A stretch of 40,788 nucleotides of DNA from an uncultured Lachnospiraceae bacterium (GCA_947631685.1 CANRMI010000017.1:1-40788); one strand, 5' to 3'. Shown: positions 1 through 9,097, numbered from the stretch's first letter. Notes: a model not told the origin generated them from the letters alone. Numbers and translations: made by a program.

Positions 1-59
1 CTGGAGACAGAAATAATTCTCTGTCTCCGGTAGAAAATTTACAAAAAAATGTGTCTACT
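1..59 (+). mobile_element. Right end of a putative insertion sequence (partial)
   Basis: Bases 51-59 read GTGTCTACT. This is the exact reverse complement of AGTAGACAC at 40732-40740 on the other window edge, as expected for the two terminal inverted repeats of one IS type. A TA dinucleotide (60-61) follows, and a TA also precedes the other copy. Inside the element, 1-30 forms a hairpin (GGAGACAG / CTGTCTCC), and a plus-strand frame ends at TAG 31-33, which may be the end of a transposase. No transposase is visible, so no family is assigned. TA target duplication would fit an IS630/Tc1-like element. Confidence 0.5.
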
Positions 60-800
60 TACTTGACTATGGTTCAATGACGTACCCTTTATCATCCGGC
101 CTTTTTCATCATATTCCACTATGTCGTAACGTCCGTCGTCATAATAAATCTTGTTATCCTCCGATATCTCCGGCTCTGTTTCCACAGGCTCCTTTTCCGC
201 AGGTTTTGCCTGGGAAGGTGCTGCCGCTTGCGCCGCTGCCTGCGCCGCCGCTTCCTCGGCCTTCTTCTCCGCTTCCACTACAACTTCAGAACGCGCTTCC
301 CTATGCTCTGCTTCTCCACACTCCTGATAGTGATTGTACAGCGCCAGCACGTCATTTCCGAATGCTTCCTTTAAATCTTCATATCTCTCCGCATAATCCA
401 GCGCATTAAAATCCGTCCCTGATTCCCTTCCCTCAAAGGCACCATAGGTCAGGAAATGATCCACATATGCGTCCCAGTTATCTCCAAACGCTGCAGCCAG
501 GTCCGGATAAGCTTCCTTATATTCCCTTACATCTATCAGACCGTCCACTTCCCTGCCTTCCGCTATCCCAAAGGTGAGATAATGCTGCAGAAGCGCTTCC
601 TCGTCATAGCCAAAAGCTTCTCTTACATCCGGATATTTATCCGCGTAAGCACGTGCGTCAAATACATCTCTTAAGCCCGCTGCTGATACGATGATCCCTC
701 CGTTTACCAGTATCGCTCCTGATAAGGCAACTGCTGCCGTTCTTGTCAGGACTTTCCTTACTTTTCCTCGTCTCTTCCATTCATTCCTGTTCCTATTCAT
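39..800 (-). pseudogene. Secreted tandem-repeat protein, 5' half, interrupted by an IS end
   Basis: The start is ATG at 800, where AAAGGAGG sits 6-7 nt upstream; an upstream in-frame ATG at 854 has no such site. The N-terminus is basic, followed by a hydrophobic segment ending near VSAAG, typical of a signal peptide. Then come three repeats of about 40 residues built on Y..xYPDLxxAFG...xHYLxxGxxEGRE, an Ala/Glu-rich linker, and an acidic segment ending in EYDEKGRMIKGT. The last six codons (SRHIFL) lie inside the putative IS end, so the natural C-terminus is missing. The MORN fragment at the right edge of the window is the likely missing half (see findings). The function is unknown; an extracytoplasmic role is inferred from the signal peptide. 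Confidence 0.7.
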
Positions 801-1009
801 CTTGTTCCTCCTTTTTTGAGGCAATATTCTCATATTATCCTCATACAGTTTCAAGCATCGCTTTGTCGTTTAAAATCTGTCTCTTTGACACATTCAGAAT
901 ACCCCCCCGCATTCTTTTGTCAAGATTTTTTTCTTAATGGCATTGGGCGATAAAACCATGTAAGATAAAATCCGCTAAAACCAAGTTAAACCCAAGTAAA
1001 CTATAAAAT

Positions 1010-1054
1010 AAACAGGCACCCGAACCCCAACCTCCATGGTCCGTGTGCCTGTTT
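1010..1054 (-). terminator. Rho-independent terminator downstream of tRNA-Gly
   Basis: A perfect 10-bp stem (AAACAGGCAC / GTGCCTGTTT) lies about 30 nt past the tRNA 3' end. Read on the minus strand it is followed by TATTTTATAG. The broken repeat-protein gene lies downstream on the same strand, so the hairpin separates the two units. Confidence 0.7.
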
Positions 1055-1083
1055 CTCATAATTCATAAAATACGCATGAAAAA

Positions 1084-1155
<72 letters not shown>

Positions 1156-1187
1156 AAATCACTCATCCGCTTTCGCAGACAAGTAAT

Positions 1188-1216
1188 ACTATACTATAGG
1201 CTTTTTTGTTTGTCAA
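1188..1216 (-). promoter_or_regulatory. SigA-type promoter of tRNA-Gly
   Basis: A consensus -35 TTGACA (1211-1216) and a -10 TATAGT (1188-1193) are separated by 17 bp. They lie about 30 nt upstream of the tRNA 5' end on the minus strand. Confidence 0.8.
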
Positions 1217-1265
1217 TCCGTAAATTTGCTTTTCCAGGATGAATTTTACAAAAGTTACAAAAATC

Positions 1266-2651
1266 CTATTCTCCTTCCACCACATCCGGCAGCTTGTCCG
1301 CATATTTGATGCGGTAAATGCGGCGCAGGGAGTCGTTGATCCTCTCCTCGGAGATCGTTCCGTCCTGGACAGCCTGCAGCACGCCATTGTAGGCCAGTTC
1401 AAAATCATCCGGCATCAGTATCATATCGCAGCCGGCTTTCAGTGCCATGATAGCCGCCTCATCCGCCTGATAATATTCCGTGATGGCACCCATATTCATG
1501 GCATCCGTAATGATAACACCGTCAAATCCCAGTTCCTCCCGCAGAATATCCGATACCACAACGGAAGAAATGCTGCAGGGGGTATTGTCCCCTGTCAGGG
1601 CCGGCGCGGATACGTGGCTCACCATAACAAAATCGGCACCCGCTTCGATTCCCGCGGCAAAGACCGGAAATTCCTCGGCCCTGAACTGCTCCGCCGTCCG
1701 GTTTGTCACCGCCATTTCCACATGGGTATCTTCCACACTGCCTCCGATTCCGGGAAAATGTTTCAGGCAGGCACTGACGCCGTTCTCCTCTAAGCCCGCC
1801 GTCATGGATGCCACCATGGAAGCTGCCAGCGCACTGTCGGCGCCATAAGATCTCTCCCCGATAAAGCTGTTCTCTACATTGTTGAGGTCTGCCACCGGTG
1901 CGAGGTCCACATTAAATCCTAAAGGCTTTAAATACCCCGCTATATTCTGCCCCGCGGCATAGGCGTTTGCCGCGTCGCCTGTCGCGCCGATCTCCTGGGC
2001 ACTGCCCGCGTTCTCTCCCAGTCCCGCTTCCGCGACTCTGCTGACGTTTCCGCCTTCCTCGTCCACTGCCAAAAACAGGGGATACCTGCTGTAGAGGGAA
2101 GTATTGGACAGCATTTCCGTAAGCTGGTCCGCAGACTGCATATTCTGCTTAAAATAGATCAGACCGCCCACCGCGTAGGCATTCAGCGCGTCCTTCGTTC
2201 CGTCGCCGGCCTTGATCGCGGTATTGACACCCGTAATGGACTCAGGCGTCACAATAAAAAGACCTGCCACCTTATCTTCCAGGGGCATCACCTCGATTGC
2301 CGCGTCAATAATATCATCCAGTCTCTGCTGCGGCGTCAGTTCCACTGCCGGAGCCGTTTCCTCCGGCTTCACCAATGTCTCCTCCTCGCCCAGCATACTC
2401 TCCAGATCTCCCGTAAAGGAATTTTCTTCCTGTCCCCTATTCTTGAAATGGGAACCTATCAACGCGGCAGCTCCCACCGCCACGCCTATGATGATCAGAA
2501 TGGAAAGAGCGGTTCCCACATAGGCCAGTATCTGATTCCGCACGCGCCGTCTGCGCCTCTCTTCCCTCTTTATGGCCTCTTCCTGCTCCTGCTGCCGCCT
2601 GTCCCGTTCCTGTTTCCGTTTTTCCTGTTTGAAATCCGTATTTTCTGCCAT
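1266..2651 (-). CDS. Membrane-anchored glycoside hydrolase family 3 protein (NagZ-like)
   Basis: The protein has 461 residues. A charged cytoplasmic head (1-38, Lys/Arg/Glu-rich) precedes one transmembrane helix (about 40-66), then a linker and a GH3 barrel. Family 3 beta-N-acetylhexosaminidase motifs are present: KHFPG at 297-301, the loop EDTH with H310, and TDAMNM with the predicted nucleophile D383. In characterised relatives this fold removes terminal N-acetylglucosamine from peptidoglycan fragments. The anchor places it outside the membrane, where it may act on wall turnover products. It is monocistronic. AGGTGA precedes the ATG at the expected distance. Substrate is inferred from family only. 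Confidence 0.88.
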   Translation of the reverse strand: MAENTDFKQEKRKQERDRRQQEQEEAIKREERRRRRVRNQILAYVGTALSILIIIGVAVGAAALIGSHFKNRGQEENSFTGDLESMLGEEETLVKPEETAPAVELTPQQRLDDIIDAAIEVMPLEDKVAGLFIVTPESITGVNTAIKAGDGTKDALNAYAVGGLIYFKQNMQSADQLTEMLSNTSLYSRYPLFLAVDEEGGNVSRVAEAGLGENAGSAQEIGATGDAANAYAAGQNIAGYLKPLGFNVDLAPVADLNNVENSFIGERSYGADSALAASMVASMTAGLEENGVSACLKHFPGIGGSVEDTHVEMAVTNRTAEQFRAEEFPVFAAGIEAGADFVMVSHVSAPALTGDNTPCSISSVVVSDILREELGFDGVIITDAMNMGAITEYYQADEAAIMALKAGCDMILMPDDFELAYNGVLQAVQDGTISEERINDSLRRIYRIKYADKLPDVVEGE

Positions 2652-2770
2652 GATTCACCTCATTTTGCTTATATGGTTAATCATACCCTATTTTACAGGG
2701 AATTTCTACAGGAAATGTTTACTTTTTCAATAATTAAGAATTCAGAACGGAAAATGCGGGGAATCCTTTT

Positions 2771-2944
2771 ATGATCTTAGACCTTTTTGACAAAATACAA
2801 GAGCGCATCGATTGCTTCATCAATGCGCTCTTTCAGACTTCACTCTCCAATGGACTACCCTCCTATGAAATTATTTCCATGGTTACCGGTTACCTCATGA
2901 CATCCATATCTGCTTTCGTATCGTTCCACTCCTCCTTGTACTGA
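2771..2944 (+). CDS. Possible small amphipathic/membrane peptide, 57 aa
   Basis: An open frame from ATG 2771 to TGA 2942 has protein-like composition: an amphipathic N-terminal half (DLFDKIQERIDCFINALF) and a hydrophobic C-terminal half (YEIISMVTGYLMTSISAF). GGGGA lies 8 nt upstream of the ATG. It sits alone in an AT-rich stretch between two minus-strand genes, and I see no convincing promoter. A 10-bp hairpin overlaps codons 10-21. On the opposite strand, 2890-3007 also reads as a protein-like C-terminal fragment without a start, so this could instead be a decayed region. Function unknown. Confidence 0.3.
   Translation: MILDLFDKIQERIDCFINALFQTSLSNGLPSYEIISMVTGYLMTSISAFVSFHSSLY
2799..2832. 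other. Hairpin in the 2652-3365 intergenic stretch
   Basis: AAGAGCGCAT (2799-2808) pairs perfectly with ATGCGCTCTT (2823-2832). On the minus strand it is followed by GTATTTTGTC, a weak U-rich tail. It could be a terminator for a lost minus-strand gene or simply part of the 57-aa reading frame. The rest of 2945-3286 is AT-rich, with no gene I can support. Confidence 0.4.
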
Positions 2945-3286
2945 TTGTACTGCGGCGTCGGTGCTTTACCGGATGCGCTGCTTCTCTTGGTGTACTTGTA
3001 TACTACTTATCCTTTTCTCTATTCAGTTGTATATGGATGTTTAACTTGGAAACTTAAGTGTTAGGTGGACTGTACCTCACTTTCTTCCGTATTAGCAATT
3101 CTGCTTGTTCGTTTCTCTTTCTTTATTGTAAGTTCATTATAACCTGTCATCTTTTATTTGTCAACACATTTTTTGAAAAATTTTTTATTTTTTTGAAATT
3201 AATTTTTACGCCTTTATTTTTTCAAAATTATCATCTGTGCCTGCTGTATTTTTAGTATTTTCTGACAATTTGAAATGGTAGAAAAT

Positions 3287-3328
3287 AACGGCTCCGCCAA
3301 ATGCCCCCGCATCTGGAACAAAGCCGTT
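3287..3328 (-). terminator. Terminator of the glyA-hom-lysC operon
   Basis: The stem AACGGCT (3287-3293) / AGCCGTT (3322-3328) lies about 40 nt after the stop of the 130-aa gene. Read on the minus strand it is followed by ATTTTC. It closes the long leftward operon. Confidence 0.6.
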
Positions 3329-3365
3329 TCTTCTTAGTTCAAAAATTTTGTATGAAGTCAGTTGC

Positions 3366-3758
3366 TTAGCTTATCGGGCACACTTCCCAATTTTTATTCA
3401 ACCAGGTGTCAAACCATGAATGCACAGTATCTTCATTGTCGTAGCAGGGTCCAAATTCAGGATGTAAGTAACAATACACGCAAAATTCTTCCGTTCTTAA
3501 TTCTTGCAATGCGCCATATGACATGATGCCTGATTCCCTTATGCATCTGCAGGCAGCAAAGAACCTACGTTCCGCCTTTACCCTATCTTCACCCCTTAAT
3601 ACATTCTCTAATTCCCCATATACATCCAACATGACACTATACATAGTTCTCTTACTCCATTCTTGTATATGGACCATGTCATTTTCCGTCAATTCTTTAC
3701 AAAATGGCTCCCACATTGGGTCTTTTTCCAATCTATCCAAATATTCACTCAATTCCAT
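3366..3758 (-). CDS. Hypothetical protein, 130 aa, last gene of the threonine operon
   Basis: I do not recognise this family. The product is a soluble acidic protein of 130 residues, rich in aromatic residues and cysteine (five Cys, including CYCY), with no signal peptide or membrane helix. It starts 12 nt after the lysC stop with only a weak AGGG site, so translation probably depends on readthrough coupling. Its DNA is visibly more AT-rich (about 42% GC in a sampled line) than lysC upstream, which suggests later acquisition. A terminator follows. Confidence 0.7.
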   Translation of the reverse strand: MELSEYLDRLEKDPMWEPFCKELTENDMVHIQEWSKRTMYSVMLDVYGELENVLRGEDRVKAERRFFAACRCIRESGIMSYGALQELRTEEFCVYCYLHPEFGPCYDNEDTVHSWFDTWLNKNWEVCPIS

Positions 3759-3770
3759 TTTAATTCAGCC

Positions 3771-5090
3771 CTATAGTTGAGTCACTACAAAAATATCATA
3801 AATGGCCTTAATGGCAGCTTCAAAGTCCTCGTTGGTCACACCGATGATGATATTCAGCTCCGACGATCCCTGGTCTATCATTTTCACGTTGATATTGGCA
3901 TGGGCCAGCGCAGCAAATACTCTGCCCGCGGTACCCCGTGTGGACTTCATGCCCCTGCCCACTACCGCGATCAGCGCCAGGTCGGATTCTATGTCAATGG
4001 AATCGGGATCCGCCAGCCTGTGGATTCCCGCTACCACCTTCTGTTCCTTGCTCATAAATTCGTCCTGATGCACAAATACGGTCATGGTATCGATACCGGA
4101 GGGCACATGTTCAAAAGAAATACCGTTTTCCTCAAAGGCCTGCAGTACCTTTCTGCCGAAACCGATCTCGGAATTCATCATGTCTTTTTCAATATTGACG
4201 GCGCAAAAGCCCTTTTTGCCCGCAATACCCGTGATCACATAGCGGGATTTCTGGCAGGTACTGCCCACGATCCAGGTCCCTTCGTCCTCCGGCGCGTTGG
4301 TGTTGCGGATGTTGATGGGGATACCCTGCTGGCGCACAGGGAAGATAGCGTCCTCATGGAGTACGGTCGCTCCCATATAGGCAAGCTCTCTCAGTTCCTT
4401 GTAAGTGATGACTTCGATCACTTCCGGCTTGGGAATGATACGGGGATCCGCTATCAAAAAGCCGGAAACATCCGTCCAGTTTTCATACACGTCAGCCTTA
4501 ACGGCCTTTGCCACAATGGAGCCGGTAATGTCGGAGCCTCCCCTGGAAAAGGTCTTGACTCTGCCATCCGCGTAAGCGCCGTAAAATCCCGGCACTACCG
4601 CGTTCGCGCAGTCCGCCAGGCGGCCGGAAAGCACCTCGTTTGTCTTTTCCGCGTCAAATTCTCCGTTGTCCTTAAAGAAGATCACTTCCGCGGCGTCTAT
4701 AAAGGTATAGTTCAGATAGGCCGCCATGATGATACCGTTTAAGTATTCTCCTCTGGAGGCAGCATAGTTATCACCCAGCTTTTCTTTAAAATTCTTTTCA
4801 ATGGTTTTAAACTCGTCGTCCAGGGACAGTTCCAGCTTCAGGCCGCTGATGATCTCCTGATACCTTGCCTGGATCTCCGCCAGTTCCTTAGAGAAATCCT
4901 TTCCCTCTTCCGCCAGCGCGTAACACGCGTAAAGCATATCCGTCACTTTGGTATCTTTGGCAAAACGCTTACCGGGCGCGGAAGGAACCACATAGCACCT
5001 TTCCTTGTCCGCTCTGATGATATTTCCTACTTTTTCAAACTGTTCCGCGCTCGCAAGGGAGCTGCCGCCAAATTTTACTACCTTTTTCAT
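3771..5090 (-). CDS. lysC: Aspartate kinase
   Basis: This enzyme phosphorylates L-aspartate, the first step toward lysine, threonine and methionine. The 439 residues show the amino-acid-kinase signature KFGGSS (6-11), the PSAPGKR loop (36-42), the FSRGGSDITG nucleotide/substrate motif (181-190), and a C-terminal region (about 290-439) with the features of paired ACT domains for allosteric control. The length fits the clostridial single-chain type. It starts 14 nt after the preceding gene with AAGGACGG upstream of ATG. There is no leader that could form a lysine riboswitch; it depends on the upstream operon. Its placement with hom and a putative homoserine kinase suggests an isozyme devoted to threonine. 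Confidence 0.96.
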   Translation of the reverse strand: MKKVVKFGGSSLASAEQFEKVGNIIRADKERCYVVPSAPGKRFAKDTKVTDMLYACYALAEEGKDFSKELAEIQARYQEIISGLKLELSLDDEFKTIEKNFKEKLGDNYAASRGEYLNGIIMAAYLNYTFIDAAEVIFFKDNGEFDAEKTNEVLSGRLADCANAVVPGFYGAYADGRVKTFSRGGSDITGSIVAKAVKADVYENWTDVSGFLIADPRIIPKPEVIEVITYKELRELAYMGATVLHEDAIFPVRQQGIPINIRNTNAPEDEGTWIVGSTCQKSRYVITGIAGKKGFCAVNIEKDMMNSEIGFGRKVLQAFEENGISFEHVPSGIDTMTVFVHQDEFMSKEQKVVAGIHRLADPDSIDIESDLALIAVVGRGMKSTRGTAGRVFAALAHANINVKMIDQGSSELNIIIGVTNEDFEAAIKAIYDIFVVTQL

Positions 5091-5104
5091 TTTCTTATCC
5101 GTCC

Positions 5105-6307
5105 TTATTTCTCGAAAAGTCTGTCTATCAGTTCATGGCCTCTGGCTATCAGCAGACCGGAAGCTCTTCCCGTTTCTTCATTATAATCCCAGGTCTTATT
5201 CTTTTCCGCCGTGGAATCATAGAGCAGATAGGGTACGCTGTCAGAGGTATGGGTCCGTACCCGGATGGGCGTGGGATGATCCGGCAGTACCAGCAGCCTG
5301 AAATCTTCTCCTGCCGCCCGCAGCTGTTCCGTAAGCGGACCGATGACTCTCGTATCCAGATAGTGAATGGCCTTTACCTTTTTCTCCACACTGCCCTGGT
5401 GTCCCATTTCATCCGGTGCTTCCACATGGATGTAGGCAAAGTCGTATCCGTCCTTTGTCAGCGCCTTGACCGCCGCGGCCACTTTTCCTTCATAATTGGT
5501 ATCCAGCCCGCCGTTGGCGCCCTCCACTTTGGCTACGCCCATACCGGCGCCGGTCGCGATGCCTTTTAACAGATCCACCGCGGATACCATCATCCCCCGT
5601 TTGCCTGTTTTTTCTTCAAAGGAATCCAGGGCCGGCCTGGTGCCCGCTCCCCAGAACCAGCAGCAGTTGGCGGGATTTTTGCCCTGCTTCTTGCGCTCCT
5701 GATTGAGCGGATGATCCACCAGTATCTCATAGCTTCTTTTCATCATTCTGCGGAATTTTTCTTCCGTCGGAAGATACTGTCCGATCACCTGTCCCAAAAC
5801 GTCGTGGGGCTGCGTCAGTTCTATGACTCTTCCCTGATCCCAGATCAGACAATGCCTGTAGCTGGTTCCCACATAAAAATGGAATTCCTCATTCTCCAGT
5901 TCGTCTGCCACTGCCTTTAACAGGACGGCGCAGTCCTCCGTACTGATCTCCGAAGAGCTGTGATCAATGATGACCTGCTGTTCAAAGGGTACATTTTCTT
6001 CCGAGAGCGTCACAATATTGCAGCGCAGCGCAATGTCCGTATCTTTCATCGGTACGCCGATGCTGAGGGCTTCTAACGGAGAGCGTCCGGAATAGTAACG
6101 CTTCGGATCATACCCCAGAACGGAAAGATTGGCCGTATCGGAGCCAGGCTTCATGCCTTCGGGTATGGTATGTACCATTCCAATTTCTGATTTTTTACTT
6201 AACTGGTCCAAATTGGGGGTTTCGGCATAGGCTAAAGGGGTTTTTCCGCCCAAAGCCTCAATCGGTTCGTCCGCCATGCCGTCTCCCAGTACGATTGCGT
6301 ATTTCAT
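5105..6307 (-). CDS. Phosphoglycerate-mutase-like protein, probable homoserine kinase
   Basis: The 400-residue protein belongs to the archaeal-type cofactor-independent phosphoglycerate mutase (ApgM) branch of the alkaline phosphatase superfamily. It has the metal-binding GDGMADE near the N-terminus, the PGSDTANLSVLGYDP segment, HVEAPDEMGH, and a late DHPTPIRVRTH histidine cluster. A subgroup encoded beside threonine genes has been proposed, and in some bacteria supported genetically, to be a non-orthologous homoserine kinase. Here it lies between hom and lysC (12 and 14 nt gaps), and no GHMP-type thrB is in the window. I therefore favour homoserine phosphorylation over glycolysis, but sequence alone cannot exclude mutase activity. 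Confidence 0.85.
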   Translation of the reverse strand: MKYAIVLGDGMADEPIEALGGKTPLAYAETPNLDQLSKKSEIGMVHTIPEGMKPGSDTANLSVLGYDPKRYYSGRSPLEALSIGVPMKDTDIALRCNIVTLSEENVPFEQQVIIDHSSSEISTEDCAVLLKAVADELENEEFHFYVGTSYRHCLIWDQGRVIELTQPHDVLGQVIGQYLPTEEKFRRMMKRSYEILVDHPLNQERKKQGKNPANCCWFWGAGTRPALDSFEEKTGKRGMMVSAVDLLKGIATGAGMGVAKVEGANGGLDTNYEGKVAAAVKALTKDGYDFAYIHVEAPDEMGHQGSVEKKVKAIHYLDTRVIGPLTEQLRAAGEDFRLLVLPDHPTPIRVRTHTSDSVPYLLYDSTAEKNKTWDYNEETGRASGLLIARGHELIDRLFEK

Positions 6308-6319
6308 ATCTAGTCTCCT

Positions 6320-7534
6320 CTAAGCTTCCATACGGATCCTGGTTCCGATCTTTTCTTCTCCGAGCTGCTCATAGAGCGCCTCGAAATCTTTTTCTTTCAT
6401 TGTGCCGGTTATAACGCCGCACTCCTCCTCAAGTTCAGGCAGTCTGACATATTCCGCGCCGGCAAAAAGCGCTTTTACCTTTTCTTCCCCGCTTTTTTTC
6501 ACGCGGAAAAAGAATTTTCTCTCGGTATCGTCAATTCCCTGCAGCTGCGCCTCCTCGGAGTCCCAAAAGCACATGATCACCTTGCCCTGATGTCTGGCAC
6601 AGTCGATCACATCCGATACCACTGCGCTGGCGGTGGGCAGTTTGCCCGCTCCCCGCCCGTAATACATGGAATCTCCCAGCATATTTCCCTTTACAAAAAC
6701 CGCGTTGAACACGCCGTTTACCATGTATAGGGGATGTTCCCTGGAGATCATGCAGGGCGCCACCATAGCCAGGGTACGTCCGCCGGTATCCCTGCTGATG
6801 GCCAGCAGTTTGATGGACATGCTCATAAAAGCGGCATACGCGAAATCTTCGGAAGTGATCTTCGTGATCCCTTCCGTATAGATCCGATTGTAATCCACAT
6901 TTTTTCCCGTCATCAAAGAGGAAAGGATCGCTATTTTACGGCAGGCGTCAAAGCCCTCCACATCCGCCTGGGGATTGCGCTCCGCATAGCCCTTCTCCTG
7001 CGCTTCCTTTAACACGCTGTCAAAATCCGCGCCCTCTTTTTCCATTTTGGAAAGGATATAGTTGGTGGTGCCGTTCAGGATTCCCATAATCTCTTCTATG
7101 TGCTCCGCCGTCAGGGAGTAATTAAGGGGTCTGATAATGGGAATACCGCCGCCCACGCTGGCTTCAAACAGATAGTTGCAGGTATGAGCCTTAGCCAGCG
7201 CCAGCAGCTCCGGTCCGTGAGCCGCGACCAGCTCCTTATTGGAGGTGCACACGCTCTTACCGGCGCTCAGCGCCTGTTTGGTAAACGTATAGGCCGCTCC
7301 CACGCCTCCCATGGTCTCACAGATGATCTTGACTTCGTCGTCCTCTAGGATCTGCGCGAAATCATGCACCACCTTATTCTCATAAGGATCCCCGGGGAAG
7401 TCTCTCAAATCCAGAATATATTTGACATTCAGATCTTCACCGGCCTTTTTGTTGACCATTTCTCTATTTTTTTCAATCACTTCCACCACACCGCTTCCCA
7501 CGGTGCCGTATCCTAATACCGCTACCTGAATCAT
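6320..7534 (-). CDS. hom: Homoserine dehydrogenase
   Basis: The enzyme reduces aspartate semialdehyde to homoserine. It has 404 residues from ATG 7534. That start is chosen because GGGAGGAAAC directly precedes it; an in-frame ATG at 7546 would overlap this Shine-Dalgarno. The Rossmann motif VLGYGTVGSG lies at the N-terminus, the catalytic-domain segment EASVGGGIPIIRPL is present, and the C-terminal about 80 residues resemble an ACT regulatory domain (ECGVITGTM). It is followed 12 nt later by the putative homoserine kinase gene. The 60-nt spacer from glyA carries a GC palindrome (7550-7563) of a family seen at four other starts. Confidence 0.96.
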   Translation of the reverse strand: MIQVAVLGYGTVGSGVVEVIEKNREMVNKKAGEDLNVKYILDLRDFPGDPYENKVVHDFAQILEDDEVKIICETMGGVGAAYTFTKQALSAGKSVCTSNKELVAAHGPELLALAKAHTCNYLFEASVGGGIPIIRPLNYSLTAEHIEEIMGILNGTTNYILSKMEKEGADFDSVLKEAQEKGYAERNPQADVEGFDACRKIAILSSLMTGKNVDYNRIYTEGITKITSEDFAYAAFMSMSIKLLAISRDTGGRTLAMVAPCMISREHPLYMVNGVFNAVFVKGNMLGDSMYYGRGAGKLPTASAVVSDVIDCARHQGKVIMCFWDSEEAQLQGIDDTERKFFFRVKKSGEEKVKALFAGAEYVRLPELEEECGVITGTMKEKDFEALYEQLGEEKIGTRIRMEA

Positions 7535-7543
7535 GTTTCCTCC

Positions 7544-7563
7544 CATTCCGCCGCTTAAGCGGC
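7544..7563 (-). repeat. GC hairpin repeat, copy 1 (before hom)
   Basis: The perfect palindrome GCCGCTTAAGCGGC (7550-7563) is followed on the minus strand by GGAATG, then the GGGAGG Shine-Dalgarno and the ATG of hom. Four related copies lie upstream of other minus-strand genes. Confidence 0.7.
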
Positions 7564-7594
7564 TTTATCCGTACAGGCTCTTCACCCGCCGCGC

Positions 7595-8833
7595 TTACTG
7601 CAGGGGATATTTGTCCGTCAAGGTCTGTACAATGGCCCTTGCTTCGGGAATCTTCTCCTCGCCGCCCTTAATGACCATGGCGATCGCGTCCGCGATCCTG
7701 TCCATATCCTCGGTGTTCATACCCCTGGACGTGACTGCAGGCGTTCCCAGACGAATCCCGCTGGTAACGAAAGGAGACTGGGGATCGTTGGGGATCGTAT
7801 TCTTATTGCAGGTAATATGAGCGGCATCCAGCATCTTTTCCACCGCCTTACCGGTCAGATTGAAGTTGGTCAAATCTACCAGCATCAGATGATTGTCCGT
7901 ACCGCCGGAAACGATCCGGATCCCTCTTGCCAGCAGGCCCTTGCAGAGTGCCTGGGCGTTATCCAGAATCCCCTGCTGATAAACCTTAAACTCATCGCTC
8001 AACGCCTCTTTCAAGCAGACTGCCTTGGCGGCGATCACATGCATGAGCGGGCCTCCCTGGATACCGGGGAAGATCGCTTTATTGAAATTGAACTTCTCAG
8101 CGGCTTCCTGATTGCAGAGGATCAGGCCGCCTCTGGGGCCTCTTAAGGTCTTGTGGGTGGTGGTGGTGACTACGTCCGCGTAAGGAATGGGACTGGGATG
8201 CAGGCCGGCCGCTACCAGTCCGGCAATATGAGCCATATCTACCATGAGGACAGCCCCCACTTCATCGGCCACCTCGCGGAATTTCTTGAAATCAATGGTC
8301 CTGGCGTACGCGGAAGCGCCCGCGATGATCATTTTCGGCTTATGCAACAGAGCCAGCGCTTTCATTTTATCATAATCGATGAAACCGTCATCATTGACGC
8401 CGTAAGGAACAATGTGGAAATATTTGCCGGACATATTCACCGGGCTGCCGTGTGTCAGATGTCCGCCATGGTCCAGATTCATGCCCATAATGGTCTCGCC
8501 GGGCTTGCAGACGGCAAACTGTACCGCCATATTGGCCTGGGCGCCGGAATGGGGCTGCACATTGGCATAGTCACAGCCAAAAAGCTTTTTGGCTCTCTCA
8601 ATGGCCAGATTTTCCACTACATCCACGCACTCACAGCCGCCGTAATATCTTTTCCCCGGGTATCCTTCCGCATATTTATTGGTAAGGGGGCTTCCCATAG
8701 CCGCCATTACCGCTTTGCTTACCCAGTTTTCGGAAGCTATCAGTTCAATGTGGCTGTTCTGCCTTGCCTGCTCATCCACGATCGCCTGCGCGATCTCCTC
8801 GTCCACCGCTTTCACTTCATCTAATGAATACAT
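7595..8833 (-). CDS. glyA: Serine hydroxymethyltransferase
   Basis: A PLP enzyme of 412 residues that interconverts serine and glycine with tetrahydrofolate, the main source of one-carbon units. The PLP-lysine motif [14 protein letters not shown] is intact, as are GKRYYGG, the [10 protein letters not shown] substrate loop, and [13 protein letters not shown] with [12 protein letters not shown] 8833 is chosen because AAAGGAGG lies 7 nt upstream; the frame remains open a further 33 codons upstream without a ribosome site. It is the first gene of the operon glyA-hom-homoserine kinase-lysC, which ties glycine/serine metabolism to threonine synthesis. A strong promoter lies about 70 nt upstream. 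Confidence 0.97.
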   Translation of the reverse strand: MYSLDEVKAVDEEIAQAIVDEQARQNSHIELIASENWVSKAVMAAMGSPLTNKYAEGYPGKRYYGGCECVDVVENLAIERAKKLFGCDYANVQPHSGAQANMAVQFAVCKPGETIMGMNLDHGGHLTHGSPVNMSGKYFHIVPYGVNDDGFIDYDKMKALALLHKPKMIIAGASAYARTIDFKKFREVADEVGAVLMVDMAHIAGLVAAGLHPSPIPYADVVTTTTHKTLRGPRGGLILCNQEAAEKFNFNKAIFPGIQGGPLMHVIAAKAVCLKEALSDEFKVYQQGILDNAQALCKGLLARGIRIVSGGTDNHLMLVDLTNFNLTGKAVEKMLDAAHITCNKNTIPNDPQSPFVTSGIRLGTPAVTSRGMNTEDMDRIADAIAMVIKGGEEKIPEARAIVQTLTDKYPLQ

Positions 8834-8902
8834 AGCCGTCCTCCTTTTATTCTTCCTATTATAATGTAATAAATCATTAAACGCAGAAAATACACAGAAA
8901 TG

Positions 8903-8932
8903 ATTATAGCATAGGCCCCGATCATTGTGCAA
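8903..8932 (-). promoter_or_regulatory. SigA-type promoter of the glyA operon
   Basis: TTGCAC (8927-8932) and TATAAT (8903-8908) are separated by 18 bp on the minus strand. A second TATAAT closer to glyA has no good -35. The 264-bp gap to the divergent PAP2 gene holds this promoter and the one at 9005-9032. Confidence 0.7.
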
Positions 8933-9004
8933 TAGGTACGATTCGCTTTATTGTTTAAAAAATGAAGAAATTCTTAATAAAATCAAAATGTTGCAAAAAA
9001 GGGA

Positions 9005-9032
9005 TTGCAAAAATTAAAAACTTGGCTATACT
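9005..9032 (+). promoter_or_regulatory. SigA-type promoter of the PAP2 gene
   Basis: TTGCAA (9005-9010) and TATACT (9027-9032) are separated by 16 bp, about 65 nt upstream of the GTG start at 9098. Confidence 0.6.
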
Positions 9033-9097
9033 GTAGGTGTAAACGGAAAAGCTTTTATGAGAGACGCTGAAATGTAGAAGCAAAGGGGAGTTCTATT

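Noticed and set aside
1..30. Hairpin at the left edge as a transcription terminator
   Set aside because: No U-tract follows on either readable side, and it lies within the putative IS end, so its role is unclear.
3058..3255. 65-codon hydrophobic plus-strand frame
   Set aside because: It lies in a poly-T-rich stretch that gives Phe/Leu-rich translations by composition alone, without a ribosome site.
3777..4742. Long open frame (321 codons) on the plus strand inside lysC
   Set aside because: It is antisense to an intact aspartate kinase, has no ribosome site and shows no family features; the GC-rich codon pattern of lysC opens it.
5091..5104. Lysine riboswitch before lysC
   Set aside because: Only 14 nt separate lysC from the preceding gene; there is no room for a leader.
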